Assembly (NCBI RefSeq): GCF_030272615.1
Contig: NC_081411.1
Span: forward strand, 212,182,744-212,242,743
DNA: 60,000 nt
Direction: 5' to 3'
DNA from: Cryptomeria japonica
Taxonomy: Eukaryota; Streptophyta; Pinopsida; Cupressales; Cupressaceae
Below, one piece after another: positions 1-14,443 of the stretch (positions are counted from its first letter, which is position 1; the number at the start of each line of letters is the position of its first letter). Made by a program: the position numbers and the translations under genes. Under the pieces are notes generated by a model. The model had not been told where the DNA came from. It saw only the letters and a program-made list of their open reading frames with translations, and made no database searches.

Positions 1-243
1 GGGGGCATATAGCTACCCTTGAATTTTCATCACCTTCCTTAGTAAGCATTTAGGTGTTTTTGTGATTTTATCTAGCATGTGTTTTTGTAGGGTGCGAATA
101 CTAACTGTGTATTGCAGATACTGCTGGGGACTTCGTCTGACAACTCGTGGATATATCATTTTTCGTGAATGTTTACTTTTCTTTACTTTAGCTTGCATAT
201 GCATGTAGTGTCATATGACCGCTAAAGTGGGTGCTAAATATAG
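1..243. other. Sequence flanking the host LTR
   Basis: No gene is visible. The purine-rich stretch AAAGTGGGTGCTAAATATAG runs up to the TGTCG that I take as an LTR start, so it could be the polypurine tract of an older LTR element whose body lies left of the window. It could equally be unrelated flank. Confidence 0.3.
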
Positions 244-272
244 TGTCGTAAATTGTACACCCTTTCTAGGGT
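244..272 (+). repeat. Left piece of the LTR interrupted by the CACTA element
   Basis: This short piece starts TGTCGTAAATTGTACACCC and ends at the GGT duplicated by the CACTA insertion. Joined to the sequence right of the CACTA element, GTACACCCT here pairs with AGGGTGGTAC there (one bulged base, TTCT loop). The hairpin appears only after the 45-kb element is removed, which supports both the LTR reading and the CACTA boundaries. The element family is not known. Confidence 0.5.
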
Positions 273-287
273 CACTAGTACATTTGG
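273..287. repeat. Left terminal inverted repeat of the CACTA element
   Basis: It starts with CACTA directly after GGT and matches the other terminus at 13 of 15 positions in inverted orientation. Confidence 0.65.
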
Positions 288-745
288 GGCTGATTTTCGA
301 TGGCCTATCATCGAAATTTTGACTATTTGTCGTCAAACTTTCGACAAATGAAGTCATCAAAAACTCATTGTCGGTAATTCTTACGGTGCCATCTAACGCC
401 AAAATTCCGACGACATCCTGAACTCTTCCGAGGATGGCCATGATCGCTCATCCGACCAAAGAATGTCGTCGGGCGTAAAGCATCCTCTTCGGATGGATGT
501 TAGAATTTTGACACCTACGAGGAACTTGCAGCGACGACGATTACGACAAGCGTCTGACAATAAAGTGTTGTCGGACATAACATACAACATCCTCATCAGA
601 TGTTTCTTCAATTGGCGTCGAAATTCTGACGCCTGCCAGGAACTATGCACCGACGAGGATGTTGTTTGTCTGACGGTTTGGTCGTCGGTGCAAAGTTGGG
701 ACGATGTCGGAATTCCAACGGTAATTTATTTTAAAATAAAAAAAA
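288..745. repeat. CACTA subterminal repeat region, 3' side
   Basis: This block is rich in scattered short words on both strands, such as GTCGTC, CGACGA, GTCGG, TCCGACGAC and TCGAAATTTTGAC. Irregular direct and inverted subterminal words are where CACTA accessory proteins bind in En/Spm. The 138-codon frame open at 463-879 shows no recognisable domain and is probably incidental. Confidence 0.55.
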
Positions 746-1253
746 TGTGCATGCCAATTACAATGGTTCTTGTCGATTCCCTTTTAGCATGTCCTACTAG
801 ATGGACCCAAGTAGTTCAATTTCAAGTATACTGGGATGAATTTCAATGCCATTTGGAATCCCAAATGAAGCCACATTGATATTTTATCGATAATACTTCC
901 TATGCACTACTTAATACAATATAAAATTGACTTGATTCTCAAATCTCTTATTCCAAACATATCTTTAACACATCGTTTTAGGAGAACAAAATCAACACAA
1001 AGTCCAAAAATTAGTAAATTCAAGAAGTATCAAGTCAAGTTCATCCTTGTGGTAGTTTGATTATGCTTGCACCCAAGAAAGACGACATATGGTGACTCTA
1101 TATTGACTCTTATGTCTCAACAAGATCTCAATGAAGAACATGTATCTCTTTCTACACATCAACAATCACTTGGGTCATCTCTCGGCACACTAAACCAAAT
1201 CAACATATCATCAAGTTTCGATCCAATTAAAAAAAAATTTGGAAAACTATATT

Positions 1254-1827
1254 CAAAATGTGAGGACTCTATGAATGGATGGCTATGCCTTTTGACAATT
1301 TCTAATGCTCTTGTGACACTCATGCTTGATAAAAAATGTTATCATTGTCTACATGGATGACATCCTAATCTTTAACAAGATCTTAAAAGAATACATGCTA
1401 CATGTTGCACAAGTACTAAATACACTACATCAACACAAGTTGCAAGCTAACCTTGATAAATGCATTTTGGCACCACACAAAATTAACACCTTGGTTACAT
1501 AATCAACCACACTTGCATTCATGTTGATCCAGAGAAAATCAAGGTGATTAAATACTAGCCTATCCCATACAATATTGGAAGAATATATGCTACACATTGC
1601 ACATGTACCACATATGCTATGCCAACACAAGTTGCAAACCAACCTCAACAAATGAAATTTTGGCACCATGCAAATTTAGTTACTTTATCAACCACTCTTC
1701 CATTCAAGTTGATCTTGAAAAAATCAAGGTGACATGATACTTATATCATACCCATGCAAACTGAAATAATTGCACAACTTTCTCAAACTTGAGAACTTCT
1801 ATAAAAGTTTAGTCCTTGGATTTTCAC
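1254..1827 (+). repeat. Direct duplication, copy 1 (574 bp)
   Basis: It runs from CAAAATGTGAGGACTC to TCCTTGGATTTTCAC and recurs nearly identically 3.8 kb downstream. It covers the reverse transcriptase part of the decayed Ty3 fragment. In this copy the homology to RNase H continues beyond the duplicated block. Confidence 0.9.
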
Positions 1828-2297
1828 ATGTCCTTGATCACTCAACAATGTTATATGCAGCAAGGCAACATTTCTATGGACTCCACAAAAAACATGCCTT
1901 TAATGGCCTCAAACAACACCTCTACTTTGTGCTAGCATTTAATCTAGTGAATATTGCAAAATCATTTGATATTTGGATTGATGCATTTGATTATGTACTA
2001 GTCATCATGCTAATTTAGCATGACCAACCTATTGCCTATCACTCAAACTCTATTAATGATACCTTGTGGCACTATTCAACTTATGAAAAGGAGCCTTGCA
2101 CCCTTATACAAGTCATCAAACAATGGTGCCACTATATTCTTAACAAGGAGACTACCATTCAATTGATCATCGCCCACTTAAATTACTACAAACAAAGTAA
2201 ATTGGAAAATGTGTGGCATGTGAAGTGGATGATCCATCTACAAAAATTCTCTTTAGCCATTAAGCATTTTAAGGGGCACAACAAGGCTACAAATTAA
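1254..2297 (+). pseudogene. Decayed Ty3 polymerase fragment (reverse transcriptase to RNase H)
   Basis: Translated across frames, this stretch has successive Ty3 polymerase landmarks: an EWMAMPF-like block, VYMDDILIF (the catalytic Y-x-DD box) followed by QVLNTLHQHKLQANLDKC, a damaged thumb region, then RNase H-like text including AFDYVL, PIAYHS, YSTYEKE, VIKQWCHYIL and MKWMIHLQKFSLAIKHFKGH-like sequence. Many stops and frameshifts separate these blocks, so it is a relic. The wording resembles chromovirus-type Ty3 elements rather than the Tat-type polymerase at 33-36 kb. I see no LTR for it, so it is probably a truncated older insertion inside the CACTA element. Confidence 0.7.
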
Positions 2298-2315
2298 TGT
2301 AGTCATTAATGGTAT

Positions 2316-2741
2316 TCATAACGCCAAGGGTGGTAGGTTGAGAGGGGTAATAAAAAATGATAGGAATGCGGTTTCAAGGTAAGGGTTGGCAAAAGGGATC
2401 GATGATGGCATGTACAACTCTAAAGTACCAATGAAGAGATGAGTGAAAAAGAAAGTAATGTTGCAACCATTTGGCAAAATGAGAGAGAAGAACAATATCA
2501 TCAAGTAGATTAGCAATAACCCCTCATGTAAAATTGCAACTATCATCCATATGAGTAGGTAGTCAAAGAAGCTCCACCAACTTGTCAATGTAGATGTTAC
2601 AAAGGGTTGGAGATAGGACACCCTTGTTTGACCCCAATTGTTCTCCTCATCAAGTTGAAGATATTGTAAGCATGAAGTTGCCCAATAAATTTCATAAAGC
2701 CTATAAGTAATGCTAATGAGATAATCCAAAATGTCGACATC
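2316..2741 (-). pseudogene. LINE-type reverse transcriptase fragment
   Basis: On the minus strand a reading frame contains TIGVKQGCPISNP, the G-V-K-Q-G-C-P block typical of non-LTR (LINE) reverse transcriptases. It is preceded by a divergent helix-like stretch and followed, after frame changes, by hydrophobic segments. The catalytic Y/F-x-DD box cannot be identified with confidence. The fragment abuts a long TG/AG microsatellite. The call rests mainly on one conserved block, so the clade cannot be given. Confidence 0.55.
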
Positions 2742-2742
2742 A

Positions 2743-5059
<2,317 letters not shown>

Positions 5060-5630
5060 CAAAATGTGAGGACTCTATGAATGGATGGCTATGCCTTTTG
5101 ACAGTTTCTAATGCTCTTGTGATACTCATGCTTGATAAAAAAAGGTTATCATTGTCTACATGGATGACATCCTAATCTTTAACAAGATCTTAAAAGAATG
5201 CGTACTACATGTTGCACAATACTAAATACACCACATCAACACAAGTTGCAAGCTAACCTTGATAAATGCATTTTGGCACCACACAAAATTAACACCTTGG
5301 TTACATAATCAACCACACTTGCATTCATGTTGATCCAGAGAAAATCAAGGTGATTAAATACTAGCCTATCCCATACAATATTGGAAGAACATATGTTACA
5401 CATTGCACATGTACCACATATGCTATGCCAACACAAGTTGCAAACCAACCTCAACAAATGAAATTTTGGCACCATGCAAATTTAGTTACATTATCAACCA
5501 CTCTCCCATTCAAATTGATCTTGAAAAAATCAAGGTGACATGATACTAGCATACCCATGCAAACTCAAATAATTGCACAACTTTCTCAAACTTGAGAACT
5601 TCTATAAAAGGTTAGTCCTTGGATTTTCAC
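5060..5630 (+). repeat. Direct duplication, copy 2 (571 bp)
   Basis: This is a near-identical direct copy of the Ty3 reverse transcriptase block further left, with a few substitutions and small indels. Homology stops abruptly at TTTTCAC, so the RNase H continuation is absent. No short target duplication is obvious at its edges, which suggests recombination or template switching rather than independent insertion. Confidence 0.9.
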
Positions 5631-6842
5631 TGTACAAAAGGTCACAGTCCGTTCACTGGAAAACAACCAAGAGAGAAACAATGACTTAAGATGCAAAGCA
5701 CAGTCTTCCATTCATCAAAACAGTGGCATCAAAGTAAATACAATAAAAAATATAGTCTTAGAAATGAATCTTGATATTAATGAGGACATTGGAATTTATA
5801 GGATTATAATTGATCAAAAGTCACCATCATGGAGGTATCCTTCACAGTCATATGATATAACAAGAATGAATAATGTATTGATAGCCATCAAAGAGTTTGT
5901 CACGGTGTTTTATTGTAGTAGAATAGTGATTGTGATTATAATTTAAATCCAAATGCCTTCAAAGGAGCAACTTCAACATAGGATTACCAGTCTAAGGATA
6001 GTTTGCAACCATGAAATTTATAAATAGTTCAAACTCCAACACAGTGAATAATGAAATACTGCTACAACAATTCTTCATGGACAATCCATAGCCTTATAAC
6101 AAATACACTGATAAGGGAAAAAAGGATCACTATTATCATGGGTCTGAGATAATATAAAATGATCAAAATATACAGTTATTAGCAGTCATAAACCGTCTTA
6201 GAGGATTGGCAAAGAAAAACATAGGTGTTCTCCTCATAGAACATAGAGATATGAAGCAATAACGGGATGTGAGGTAACCGTTATAAAATTTGGATGAACT
6301 CAAAGTGACATTTACAAATACAACCTACCCTTTATAATACCTAATTGAAAAAATGGATGCAATGCAAGTCCTTGTATCAATAATGTCTGGCAGATAGTAA
6401 AAAACTAGAACAATAAATTCCATATAAAAGTGGTTAGACTTAAAACGATAAGGAAAATTTAAAAATGTAAAGAAAATGTCAACTAGTGAAAAAACTTACA
6501 AGGATGAGGCATATTCATAATATTTGCAATCCCGCCATGGATATCAACACTAGAAGCAACTCATATTGTTAGTGTACATACAAGACAATATGGGAGTTCA
6601 TTATACCCAGCAACTTGTGGTGTTGTTATTTGTGTTGGCTCTGTCGGACCCTGCAATTAAGATTCAATATACATTATTCAATAAGATTAACTATGCAACA
6701 TAATGAAATATTGAAAAGTGTGTTATCTTATTGATATTTGCTTGGTTTCGAGAATAGTTTAATATTCTCTACTTAACAGGGCCAACCATGTGAAGGTGGA
6801 AGCTCATTTGGCCCCTCCCCCTCCCCCTAACATCACTCTAAA
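5631..6842. other. CACTA interior without recognisable gene
   Basis: The sequence is AT-rich with scattered stops in all frames. No domain, LTR end or strong repeat was seen. Confidence 0.55.
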
Positions 6843-7045
6843 TTCCTCGTTAACATCTAACATTCATTCATTCTTTCTACCAATAATAAAATATAACATT
6901 CATTCATTAATGTCACATAACATTCATTAACACATAACATTGGTTAACATTAATTAACATGTAACATTCATCAATATTAGTTAACACATATCATTCATAA
7001 CCATTCATTAGCACATAATTACATTCATTAACACATAAAAATCAG
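6843..7045. repeat. Degenerate tandem repeat around CATTCATTAACACATAA
   Basis: About nine to ten imperfect copies of a 15-20 base unit built from CATTCATTAACACATAACA follow one another. The block lies next to exon-like pieces of the Transposase_24-type pseudogene and may be its 3' end. Confidence 0.8.
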
Positions 7046-7079
7046 TCATTATCAAATAAGATAGATTACAAACATTTCT

Positions 7080-9260
7080 TTTTTTCTTTTTTCTTTGAAG
7101 ATATGTAAAGAATAAGTGGAGAATCAATATCTTCATCGTTTCCCTCCTCTTCAGTTGTTCTGCCCTCTGCTCGTGATCTTGATGTATGCCTAGTCCTAGA
7201 CTGAGGACGAGGACACTAAAGAGAAGGGGGGTCCTCTACAATAACAAAGAAATGGGTTAAATTCAAAACATTTTATGTTATTGTTACAAGTATTTCATTG
7301 ATTTAAAGAACATAATTGTGGCGCTCTTTACCTGATGGGGCCACATCATTTTGTCTAGCCTCAACCTCAACATGTTGAACACCCTCTAGATCCTCTGGAG
7401 TTGAAATACTAAAGGTTACATTAATGTTGAACATCAATTGCGGTTAAATTTATTTAAAGGAATAACAATGGTCCTCTTTACCTGATTAGAGAACATCATG
7501 TTCCTGATGTTGTGTACTCGGATCATGCTCCACTTGGTCACCACCGACTACATGCTCTAAAATATTAACAAAAAAGGTTACATTAATTACTACACTACTT
7601 ACAATTTAAGATTTTTATTTGTATTGATAATTACATAAATAAATTTGAATAGCAAATGAATACCTCCACTACTAGGATGCACATCCGGACCTTCGTGTGC
7701 AGGTCGTGTTTCACGATCAACAGGCTGCATTCCAATGTCATGCACATTGTTATCCTTGCTTTCTTAATTAAAACAGATATAGTCACTTTATATTGGAACT
7801 CAACATCAATTAGATTATTGGTAAAGTATTCAATTTGAAAGAATTTTCATTTAGCTTATTTACCTGTGTGACAGATGCACCAGACTCTTGTGTTTGCCCA
7901 CTCAATTCTCGTAGATGTTCAGCCATGACTGTATAGCCTTGCTGGTAGGCAATTCTCTTGTCATCTTCTGTGGGCGTTCTATTGAATTCAGATCCCTACA
8001 TTTTTCTTTGGTATCGTGAATTTTGCTTGCATTGTTTGATAAAAAAAAAAAGGTTGCAATTTATAAATATTTTGATGCAATATTTCATTTACTGATACTT
8101 ACAATTCGTGCAATAAGTTTCATATAACCACCAAAGCCGAGTTTGTGTTGCCCATGCTTTTCTTGTCTTGCCTTGGTTGCCTTTGACGTGCCACTTAGTC
8201 TATGAAAAGTTTGAAATATGTTAGATTATATAAATACAAAGAGTAATTAATTAGTACATAATTACATTCTTAATAGTATATTATACCTTGTTTTGGTGTC
8301 TGGTGGTGTATTTCCTTTTTTAATTTCAATTCTCTCCTTGGCATCCAAAATCAGGTCCTTCCACTCCCTCTCTGGAATCATGGGGGGACACTCGTACTTT
8401 ACGTTCTTCTCTAAATGGGTCTTGTATTGGTCCCTCACATACTTTAGATATGTGCCATCTTTTTCAAGGAGCTTGGTTTTGTCGAATGTGTCATTTCCAA
8501 ACAACTCAACCATACGGTTTGTTAATTCATCTTTTAATCTTTTTTCTTGGTCATTCCACCTTTTAAAGCAAAAACAAACTTGTTAGATTCAGAAATGAAC
8601 TGAAGTAACATTTATTATAGTTCAAGAAATGGATCAAAGGAAAACTATTCTAGCAATGATATGAAATCAAAATAGTTGATTAGGATTAGTTCACATATGA
8701 TGTTCCACCTTTTATGTATGGTGGGCCCAAATATCTGCAATGCAATGTCATTAAGATTTTTATAAAAATATCATTTCCTGCAAAAAATTCATGGGATCAT
8801 TAGTCCGAAATGAGTGATCAGAAAGTAAATTACAATTAGACTATATATAATAATAATTTTAAAGTACTTGGAACCTTCTGTATCTTTAAGGGAATCATTT
8901 CTTTGTCACTCACCACCAATGTGGCCTGCAATGTTCCCGTAATAGCAAAACAAGAAGATCCAGGAAATGATGGTATGTTATCAGCAGTAGTCGCCTCTAG
9001 TGCATCTTCATGTACATCTCCTGCTGTAGAAAATGAATCCACTATGAAATTCCCCCAAGAAAGAATGCTTGAAGGGAAATAAACACATAACAGAAGATAG
9101 AGAAAAAGAGGGATATACCAATAGTGGGCGGGCCAATATAACATGCAGTAGAGGATGTCTACAAGCTATGTGTTGTCGACATTGCAGTCGCCAATACAGG
9201 TGGGGCTAACCTCTGATGAGGCGCTGACGACATTTGCATAGGAACATTGACAACACTTGA
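7080..9260 (-). pseudogene. CACTA second gene, Transposase_24-like (TNPA-type position)
   Basis: Minus-strand exon-like blocks are separated by apparent introns. The block at 8262-8513 and its upstream end read as a Transposase_24-type domain, with NDTFDKTKLLEKDGTYLKYV, CPPMIPEREWKDL and KERIEIKKGN. The next block (about 8100-8210) has LSGTSKATKARQEKHGQH and LGFGGYMKLIARI. A third (about 7860-8000) ends CACACAG followed by GTAAATAAG, a plausible donor. Further blocks end TCAG/GTAAAG near 7340 and 7490. Proteins of this family occur beside TNP2 in plant CACTA elements and are thought to bind subterminal repeats. In-frame stops near 7500 and 7215, and no clean start, indicate decay. Exon limits are approximate. 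Confidence 0.65.
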
Positions 9261-9427
9261 AGAATAATACATTAAATATATGAAAAGTACAAGAATATTA
9301 AACAAGGATGAACCTTTATTATGAACATTGACAGTATCAAGTGTGATGTATTTTGGGTACTCAAAGTGATAAGACAAGCAAGTGATAAGCCAATAAAATC
9401 GTCATCACCTGAACTACCTGCAATACC

Positions 9428-9502
9428 CTAATCACGGCCACCGGGTTGATCTTCTTCTTCATCCAACTCATCATAATGACCATGATGATGATGATGATGA
9501 TG

Positions 9503-9560
<58 letters not shown>

Positions 9561-9831
9561 CCACCACCACCACCACCATCATCGCCATCGCCATCGCCAT
9601 CGCCATCGCCATCGCCATCGCCATCGCCATCGCCATCACCATCACCATCACCATCACCATCACCATCACCATCACCATCACCATCACCATCATCATCACT
9701 ATCACCATCATCATCACCTTCTTCTTCTTCATCATCATCGAGTAACTATCGATCGTGATCATCATCTACATTATCTTCTACTTCTTCGATATCTTCTTCT
9801 TCCATCACATTATACTTTATCGGCCTTCCTC
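9428..9831 (-). pseudogene. TNP2 transposase, C-terminal acidic tail (after the Copia insertion)
   Basis: Reading on from the piece right of the Copia element through one copy of the TCCTC duplication, the frame passes DPRGRPIKYNV into MEEEDIEEVEDNVDDDHDR, then meets a TAG. Beyond it the same frame continues as E-rich, Gly-Asp-repeat and poly-Asp sequence, then poly-His, and ends with GHYDELDEEEDQPGGRD and a stop. Acidic C-termini are usual in TNP2 proteins, but this one has been greatly lengthened by trinucleotide and hexanucleotide repeats. The internal TAG and the Copia insertion make it non-functional. Confidence 0.75.
9477..9745. repeat. Trinucleotide/hexanucleotide repeat block inside the TNP2 tail
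   Basis: On the plus strand, (ATG)n meets (ATC)n at a mirror point near 9503, then come (ATC)n, (CAC)n, (CATCGC)n and (CACCAT)n. Read on the minus strand in the TNP2 frame these encode Asp, Gly-Asp and His runs. The ATG/ATC junction can fold into a hairpin. Confidence 0.95.
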
Positions 9832-10201
9832 TATAGGAGTTGAGAAATACAACCCCACAATAGCTTGAAGATCTTCTGCAAGCCGAATAACCTGTTACAA
9901 GGAGAAGCAATGAAGCAAAATCTGAAGAACACACAAAACATAGAAAAATATTCTCAAAAGATGAGAGCTCCAATTTACCAAAAATGTATTGTGAAAAGAT
10001 AATACAATGAAAAGAAAAATTAACCTCTAATAGGTCAAGAAACCCTAAAAAGGGAAAACCCTAGGCTTGCACATAACAATTAATAAAATAATTAATTAAT
10101 ATGCACCTAATGTTAGCTTAAGTGTAAAAAGATAATTGGGAACTTAAAGAATTAAACAAATAATGTTTAATTAATCAAGTAAAGACCCAATTACTCTAAC
10201 A
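9832..10201 (-). repeat. Copia 3' LTR
   Basis: It pairs with the 371-bp copy at the other end. Nine of the ten differing sites are transitions, consistent with deamination of methylated cytosine. The internal-side boundary is fixed by the polypurine tract, the outer by the TCCTC duplication. Confidence 0.96.
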
Positions 10202-10210
10202 CCCCCCCTT
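10202..10210 (-). promoter_or_regulatory. Copia polypurine tract
   Basis: AAGGGGGGG on the minus strand lies directly against the 3' LTR. This is the position where plus-strand DNA synthesis is primed. Confidence 0.9.
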
Positions 10211-10412
10211 AAGCTAGACTTAGGAAGAAGCTAAAACCTAGAACAACTACTGAAAGCATGAAAGATGGGTCCCGACAACAAGGCCTGATCAGGTACCCAA
10301 ATATAATGAAATCTCTATGAAATGGAGACAAAGGAGAAAACCCAGTGGGAAAAAACTCCTCTCCAAAAAGAGATAAAAGAACATGTTGAAAGAAGAAGAA
10401 GGAAGGAAGGCC

Positions 10413-13400
10413 TCATAAAGACCCCCCAAGGACAACTTCCTTCACCCCAAGCATAGAGTGCAACTGAAGATAGCGCGGCGATGCAAAAGGTTTTGTGAAG
10501 ATGTCTGAAACCTGCTCGGAAGTGGGAATATACTCCAGAATGAGAACACCTTCCTGAATCAACTGGCGTATGAAATGCATGTGAAGCTCAATGTGCTTTG
10601 TCTGCTGATGCTCTACCAGGTTGCGGGAAATATGAATAGCACTGTGATTGTCACACCAAAGAACAATGGGACTATTAGGAGGAAAACCAAACTCAGTCAT
10701 CAACTATCGAAGCCATAAGATCTCCTGACTAGCGAGCACAACAGCTCAGTACTCGGCCTCTGTAGATGATAATGCATGAGCAGTCTACTTCTTGCAAGAC
10801 CATGTGATAGGACCAGAGCCAAGACAAAAAATAAAGCCAGAAGTAGACTTCCGATTAGTGACATCACTAGCCCAATCTGAGTCAATGAAGCCAACAATGT
10901 GAGGTTCCCCTGATGTGTAGTGAATGCCATGAGAACTAGTGCCCTGAATGTACCTCAAAATACGTTTGGTAGCTTACCAATGACTCTCATGAGGATCATG
11001 GGAGAATCGAGAGACAAGACCAACTGCAAAGGAAATATCAGGATGGGTGTGAGTCAGGTACAACAAACTGCCAACCAACTGCCTGTAAAGTGTAGAAGCG
11101 ACTGAAGGAGTGGGACAAGTAGTAGTCAAAACAACCCTTGACTGAAATGGAGTGGGAGCAGGCTTGCAAGCAAGCATGCCGAAGCGCTGAAGCATGTCAA
11201 GCGCATACTTCTACTGGTAGAGAGAGATCCCATCAGAAGACTGAATCACCTGAAGACCAAGGAAATAGTGCAAAAGACTGAGATCTGTAATCTCAAACTG
11301 ATCCATCAAGGCACGCTAAATATGCTGAATCATAGAGGATGAGCTACCCATGATGAGGAGATCATCAACATATAGCACAAGAATCAGTATGTCACCCTCA
11401 AGAAGCTGAATGTACATTGTGTGATCAGAATGACTACGGGAGAACCCAATGGAGAGCAAGAAAGAGTCCATCTTCTCATACCAAGCCCGAGGGGCCTGTT
11501 TGAGACCATACAATGAACGCCGAAGTCTGCAAACCAAAGAATTATCCTGCACAAATCCCTGAGACTGTTCCATGTAGATTTCCTCCTATAGATCCCCATG
11601 CAAGAAGGCACTCTTAACCTCCATATGAAAAATAGGCCAACACCGAGAAACTGCAAGAGATAGTACAAAGCGAATAGAATTCATCTTGGCAATAGGGGCA
11701 AATGTTTCAGAGTAATCAATACCCTCAACTTGTGAAAAACCCTTCGCAACAAGATGTGCTTTGTACTTATCAATGGAACCATCAGCAACATACTTAGTGC
11801 GATACAACCAGTGACACCTAACCATCTTTCTGCCCTTAGGAAGAGGACAAAAATCTCAAGTATGATTCCTCATCAAAGAAGAATACTCTTCCTCCATAGC
11901 ACAATCCCACTCAGGGTGACCTGTCACCTCTGAAAACTTACGAGGATCATCTGAAATAACATGACTCAAAGGACTAGAATCCACAGTATGAGAATGAGTG
12001 CGACGAGTATCTGAAGGATCATCGGCCATAGGACCTGCTGCCTCAACATTAAGGCGAGCCCACTTGGGCATCTGAGGTGGAGTGTGTGGAGGTGGGGATG
12101 GTGGATCATTAGCACCATCATGAGAATCATCCTCAAAAAGATCTTGAAGGGGTGTAGTGGGCGGAGTAGGCAGAGGAGTAGACACTGGAGTCGGGGTATC
12201 CACTGTGGGAAGGCACTCATCAAACTGAACATCCCGTCGAAACAAGACCTCTTTGGAATCAGGATCAAACAACCTGTATGCCTTAACATCCTCACAGTAG
12301 CCAGCAAAAATGAGTGGTCGGCTCTTCTGCTCCATGGCTTTCCTCTGAGTATCAGGAATAAAGGCCCATGCCTCACTGCTAAACACTCAAAAAAAGGAAG
12401 CATTAGGCTTGTCATGAGACCAAGCCTCCTCGGGAGTCATATGTCGAATAGCCTTGTGAGGCATATGATTTTGAATATAGTAGGCACAATTGACTGCCTC
12501 AGCCCAAAAAGATGAATCCATGGACCTGGACTGAATCATACAATTCGCCATCTCCCATAAAATTTTGTTCTTGCGTTCAGTGACACCATTCTGTTGAGGG
12601 GTGTAGGGAACAATAAACTAATGATGCAAACCATGCTCAGTGCAAAAATCTCTGAAAGCCTAATTCACATACTCCCCCCCATTATCTGTACGTATTCACT
12701 GAATAGAACAGCCAGACTACTTCTCTACATATGTCTTGAAGATTCAAAATGAATCAAAGACATTAGACTTGTACTTAAGAAAGTACACCCATGTTCATCT
12801 AGAGAAGTCATCAATAAATGTGAGTACATACTTGGCCCCTAAAAAAGGAGTGGGAAATGACATGAGGTCACTATGAATCAACTCCAAGGGTGCCAAAGCA
12901 CGAGAGGCTCTTCCCTTCGGAAAGGGATCTCTGTGATGCTTGCCAAGCACACAACCATGACAAACATCATCAGTGCAGGAAATCTGTGGGAGCCCAAGAA
13001 CAAGTGCCTGTGTACTCATCTGCTGAAGATATCTGTAATTGACATGGCCCAATCGCTCATGCCATAGCTTACTCACTGAATCTACATGTGTTATGAGAGA
13101 TGAACCTGTACCCGAAGAGGGCTCAAATTCATCAAATCTGTAGAGACGAGATGCAGAATCCACACTCCCAGTAGCCATAACCAAATCAGGGTCATGGAGG
13201 TCTCGAATAACCACATCATGTGGTGAGAACTCAACTATCTTACCAGAGCCAGAGTGACAAATCTGATAAATGGACAGGAGGTTTGTCGAGATGTCAGGGA
13301 CAACCAGAACATCCTGTAGAGTACCTCCATCCAAAGAGACAAAACCTGAACCCAAGACGGAAAGCTGAAGTGAGTCACCCACTGCAATCTATGAAATACT

Positions 13401-14443
13401 ACAAGAGGCAAGAGAAGTAACCAATTGCTGAGTGTGTGTCATATGGTGAGAAGCACCAGAATCTAGAATCCATGTGGACCCATAGGTCGAAGCTCTATCA
13501 GTGAGAGCATGACCTTTCCCTATGGAAGGAGAAGACGTCTGAGGTGAGGAAATGTGATGTTGCTGCATGGCTTCCTCTAAAGCCTCTAATTGTTTCCAAC
13601 ACTTGGAAATGGGATGTCCTTCCTTGCCACAGAAACTGCAAGTGTCTGATGATTTATTCTTAGTCTTGGAGGAAGACTCACCAGACTGTGAATATTTCCC
13701 TTGTTTGGGAGGAAATGGTTTTGAATCAAACTTAGGAGTAGGCTTGGAGGAATTCTCACTACCTGCAGAAGGCTTCTTTGGCTTCGGTTTTTGCTTTTGT
13801 TTCTCCTTCTCCTTGGAGGATTGAGCAACCAATGCTTTGTTCTTGGAGCCTGAGAGTGTATCCAACTGAGAAAGATGAGACTGCTCACGAGACAATCGCT
13901 CACAAAAGATATCAAAGGTAGGCATGTTGAAACGAGCACCCAAGCCATCCATGGTAGAGTAGAAAGCAGAGGCAAAAAACTGAAAGTGACCCCAAAGCTT
14001 TGAAAGAATCAAATGAATTCACTCTGTATCTGTCTTGTTCTTTCCACATCCCTAAAGAACAGATCTAGTAGTCTTGAATTTGTTCAAAAAATCCTCAATA
14101 GTGGGAAAGGAATCAGGTGACAAAGAAGCCAACTTTGCCTCAATCTGTAATGCCCGAATCTCATTGACCCTCCCGAAGAGAGAATCAAACTTCAACCACA
14201 TATCCCTAGGAGTAATCAACTCATCAAGGTGAACAGAAGACTATCAGAGACATGCAAAGAGAGCAAACCCATGGCCTCATCCAGCTTGTTCCTGTGCATA
14301 AGAATCTCATAAGGATGCTGCAGTACTGGCTAAACCTCATCCAAAGAAGCCCACAACCCTCGTGCCCTGAGAAGCTTCATGATGCGGGGCTTCCAGGTGT
14401 GATAATTGTGTGAACTCAACAACTCAACTAAAAGATCTGCCAT
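10413..14443 (-). pseudogene. Copia Gag-Pol polyprotein, nonsense-riddled
   Basis: The start is taken at MADLLVELLSS, whose tryptophan-containing NYHTW text is typical of Copia Gag. In order come the zinc knuckle CSFCGKEGHPISKC (near 13600-13645), the protease WILDSGASHHMT, integrase with HERLGHVNYRYL, CHGCVLGKHHRDPF and RTDNGGEYV, reverse transcriptase with ETFAPIAKMNSIRFVLSLA, SLYGLKQAPRAWYEKM and YVDDLLIMGS, and RNase H with LWCDNHSAIHISRN and TKHIELHMHFIR. All pieces I could place lie in one frame. They are separated by TAG/TGA/TAA codons where Gln, Trp or Arg would be expected, and I saw no frameshift. The element is therefore coding-dead but structurally whole. Confidence 0.93.

Noticed and set aside
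9446-9745. Plus-strand poly-Ile/Thr protein
   Set aside because: It is only the trinucleotide repeat read in the wrong strand; the minus-strand frame continues the transposase.
9746-9973. A small gene ending in an acidic tail
   Set aside because: The frame fuses Copia LTR sequence to the transposase tail across the insertion point.
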